DNA of 64,000 nt from Gymnogyps californianus (taxonomy: Eukaryota; Chordata; Aves; Accipitriformes; Cathartidae). Below, one piece after another: positions 62,924 to 64,000 of this stretch (its first letter is position 1; each line of letters begins with the position of its first letter). The translations under genes and the position numbers were made by a program. The notes under the pieces were generated by a model, which saw only the letters and a program-made list of their open reading frames with translations, did not search any database and was not told the DNA's origin. The stretch spans positions 18,030,368 through 18,094,367 of the forward strand of contig NC_059481.1 in the NCBI RefSeq assembly GCF_018139145.2. Reading direction: 5' to 3'.

Positions 62924-62929
62924 AATAAA
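62924..62929 (+). terminator. Further AATAAA motif
   Basis: TTTTGAATAAAAGATGTGCTC has a canonical hexamer followed by T/G-rich sequence, about 1.95 kb beyond the first signal. It could serve a distal 3' UTR isoform or be chance. Confidence 0.25.
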
Positions 62930-64000
62930 AGATGTGCTCTTCTGACATGAATCATGAAACTAAGCATGGGGAAGCAGGAGGCGGCATTCAGGTCTTGGTG
63001 TTTGCAACAGCAGCAGCACCTGGGCGGGCATGAGTTCAAGTTCTCAGTGTGGCTTTAACCTGAGGGCTGGTGATTCTTGTTAAATTTTACGTGAAGGAAC
63101 GTTGCCAATCGGTTTCTGTGTGTTGGATTGAACACCTGCAATTTCCCTCTTGGCTGAACAAGATGATATGCCTCTTACAGGGGAAGAAAGTAAGAGCTGG
63201 AAGACATGCTGGTGTAAACTTCATTTGTGCTGATGTCCTAGTGTAACCAGCCTTCTAACCTCTTGAGGACTTCCTTGCAGAAGGAAGGTGGGACAGGCTC
63301 ATAGACTGGGCACATACATCTGGTTCTTGGTCTTCCAGGGCCAACTGTGGTCAGATTTAGATGGTCAACAGACTGTGCCTCACAACAGTGATCACTGGTT
63401 GCTAGAATAGCTCCATGAAGCCGTGCATTCAGCCAGCACATTTAAAGAGTGGCTTTCAGTCCACGAAGGAAGGATAAGGCACTGGGCTTCAGTGATTTTG
63501 AGGGGTAGATGGATGGGTATGAGTTGGGAACCTGTGCTAGGGACTGCTTCCCCAGGGAACGTGGGGACTGCTTAGCTAGGGATTTCTGCTCTACACCTGA
63601 TTTGTTGTGATCAGATTTCTAGTAGGTGAATGAAGAATTTTTCTGCTCTTGATCTCTGCATTTTTGGTAAGTTACTTTTTTGATGGGAAGAATATTAAAT
63701 GTTTAACTGTCATCTACCAACTGGAGATGGTAAAACCTAAAGACTTGGGCCTTACACTTCCAAATGCATGATCAGCCTAGATCCTCCTTCAGTCCCAAAG
63801 GGGTGTGGGGGTAAAATGGTGCTGGATCCAAACTCCTTCAGGGAAGTGCGAAGTCTGCTCACCAGTATTGTTACAGTGACTTCAAAGATGCTGGCAAATA
63901 CTTCAGTTGCACCCTCAATACAGGTAAGTGAATAAAAGGGGGTTTGTCTTAGTGACACTACGCTTTATTCCTACTGTGGATTTTTTTTTTAAGGAGATCA

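Larger units (their letters stand above)
61006..64000. other. Downstream intergenic region (or distal 3' UTR)
   Basis: No coding exon was recognised. It contains additional AATAAA motifs at 61788 and 62924, a GC-richer block at 61855-62035 and a possible inverted SINE tail at 62188-62202. The remainder is AT-rich single-copy sequence with short open frames that match nothing I know. Confidence 0.75.

Noticed and set aside
63029..63041. GAGTTCAAGTTCT resembling a tRNA or SINE box B.
   Set aside because: No matching box A lies at the right distance and no cloverleaf can be drawn. It may be a SINE remnant, but the support is too thin.
1..64000. Possible prokaryotic-style systems (CRISPR arrays, operons, phage or toxin modules) or an integrated virus.
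   Set aside because: Base composition, spliced gene structure and bird CR1 repeats show vertebrate nuclear DNA. No spaced identical repeats, co-directional ORF clusters or retroviral coding were found.

Overview
The window looks like avian nuclear DNA. It is AT-rich, intron-dominated sequence with GT-AG splice sites. It carries two well-preserved CR1 LINE 3' ends (both with the bird-type octamer tail built on ATTCTATG), several much older CR1/L3-like and MIR-like relics, and no operon-like coding. The species cannot be named from the sequence.

One protein-coding gene accounts for nearly all of the window: the 3' part of MCTP2 (multiple C2 and transmembrane domain containing 2), on the + strand. 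I placed ten coding exons at 2031-2133, 11251-11352, 12094-12168, 13379-13498, 36896-37018, 39861-39902, 50960-51069, 53445-53554, 55887-55984 and 58285-58353. Joined, they keep one reading frame for 952 coding bases: 316 residues after a split first codon, ending in TAG at 58351-58353. The encoded part runs from the calcium-binding loop of the last C2 domain, through a basic linker, a first membrane segment, an acidic linker and a second membrane segment, to a conserved juxtamembrane stretch and a basic C-terminal tail. The upstream exons (first two C2 domains and most of the third) lie before position 1.

Layout: 1-2030 is the end of an upstream intron. 2031-58353 holds ten exons and nine introns; the largest intron is 23.4 kb (13499-36895) and splits the first membrane region. 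One intron (37019-39860) has a GC donor instead of GT. 58354 to about 61000 is the 3' UTR, with a canonical AATAAA at 60979. 61006-64000 is downstream DNA with two further AATAAA motifs, a small GC-rich block and a possible SINE tail.

Repeats form at least two age layers: young bird CR1 (12598-12997 antisense, 41021-41460 sense) and ancient CR1/L3 and MIR copies (5585-5945, 33520-33600, 38420-38482, 38770-38935, 40547-40840, 47185-47340). I found no second gene, tRNA, CRISPR array, retroviral element or novel multi-gene system. The observations most worth checking are the GC-AG intron, an in-frame 55-codon two-exon cassette that carries most of the first membrane segment, and a few candidate noncoding regulatory blocks.
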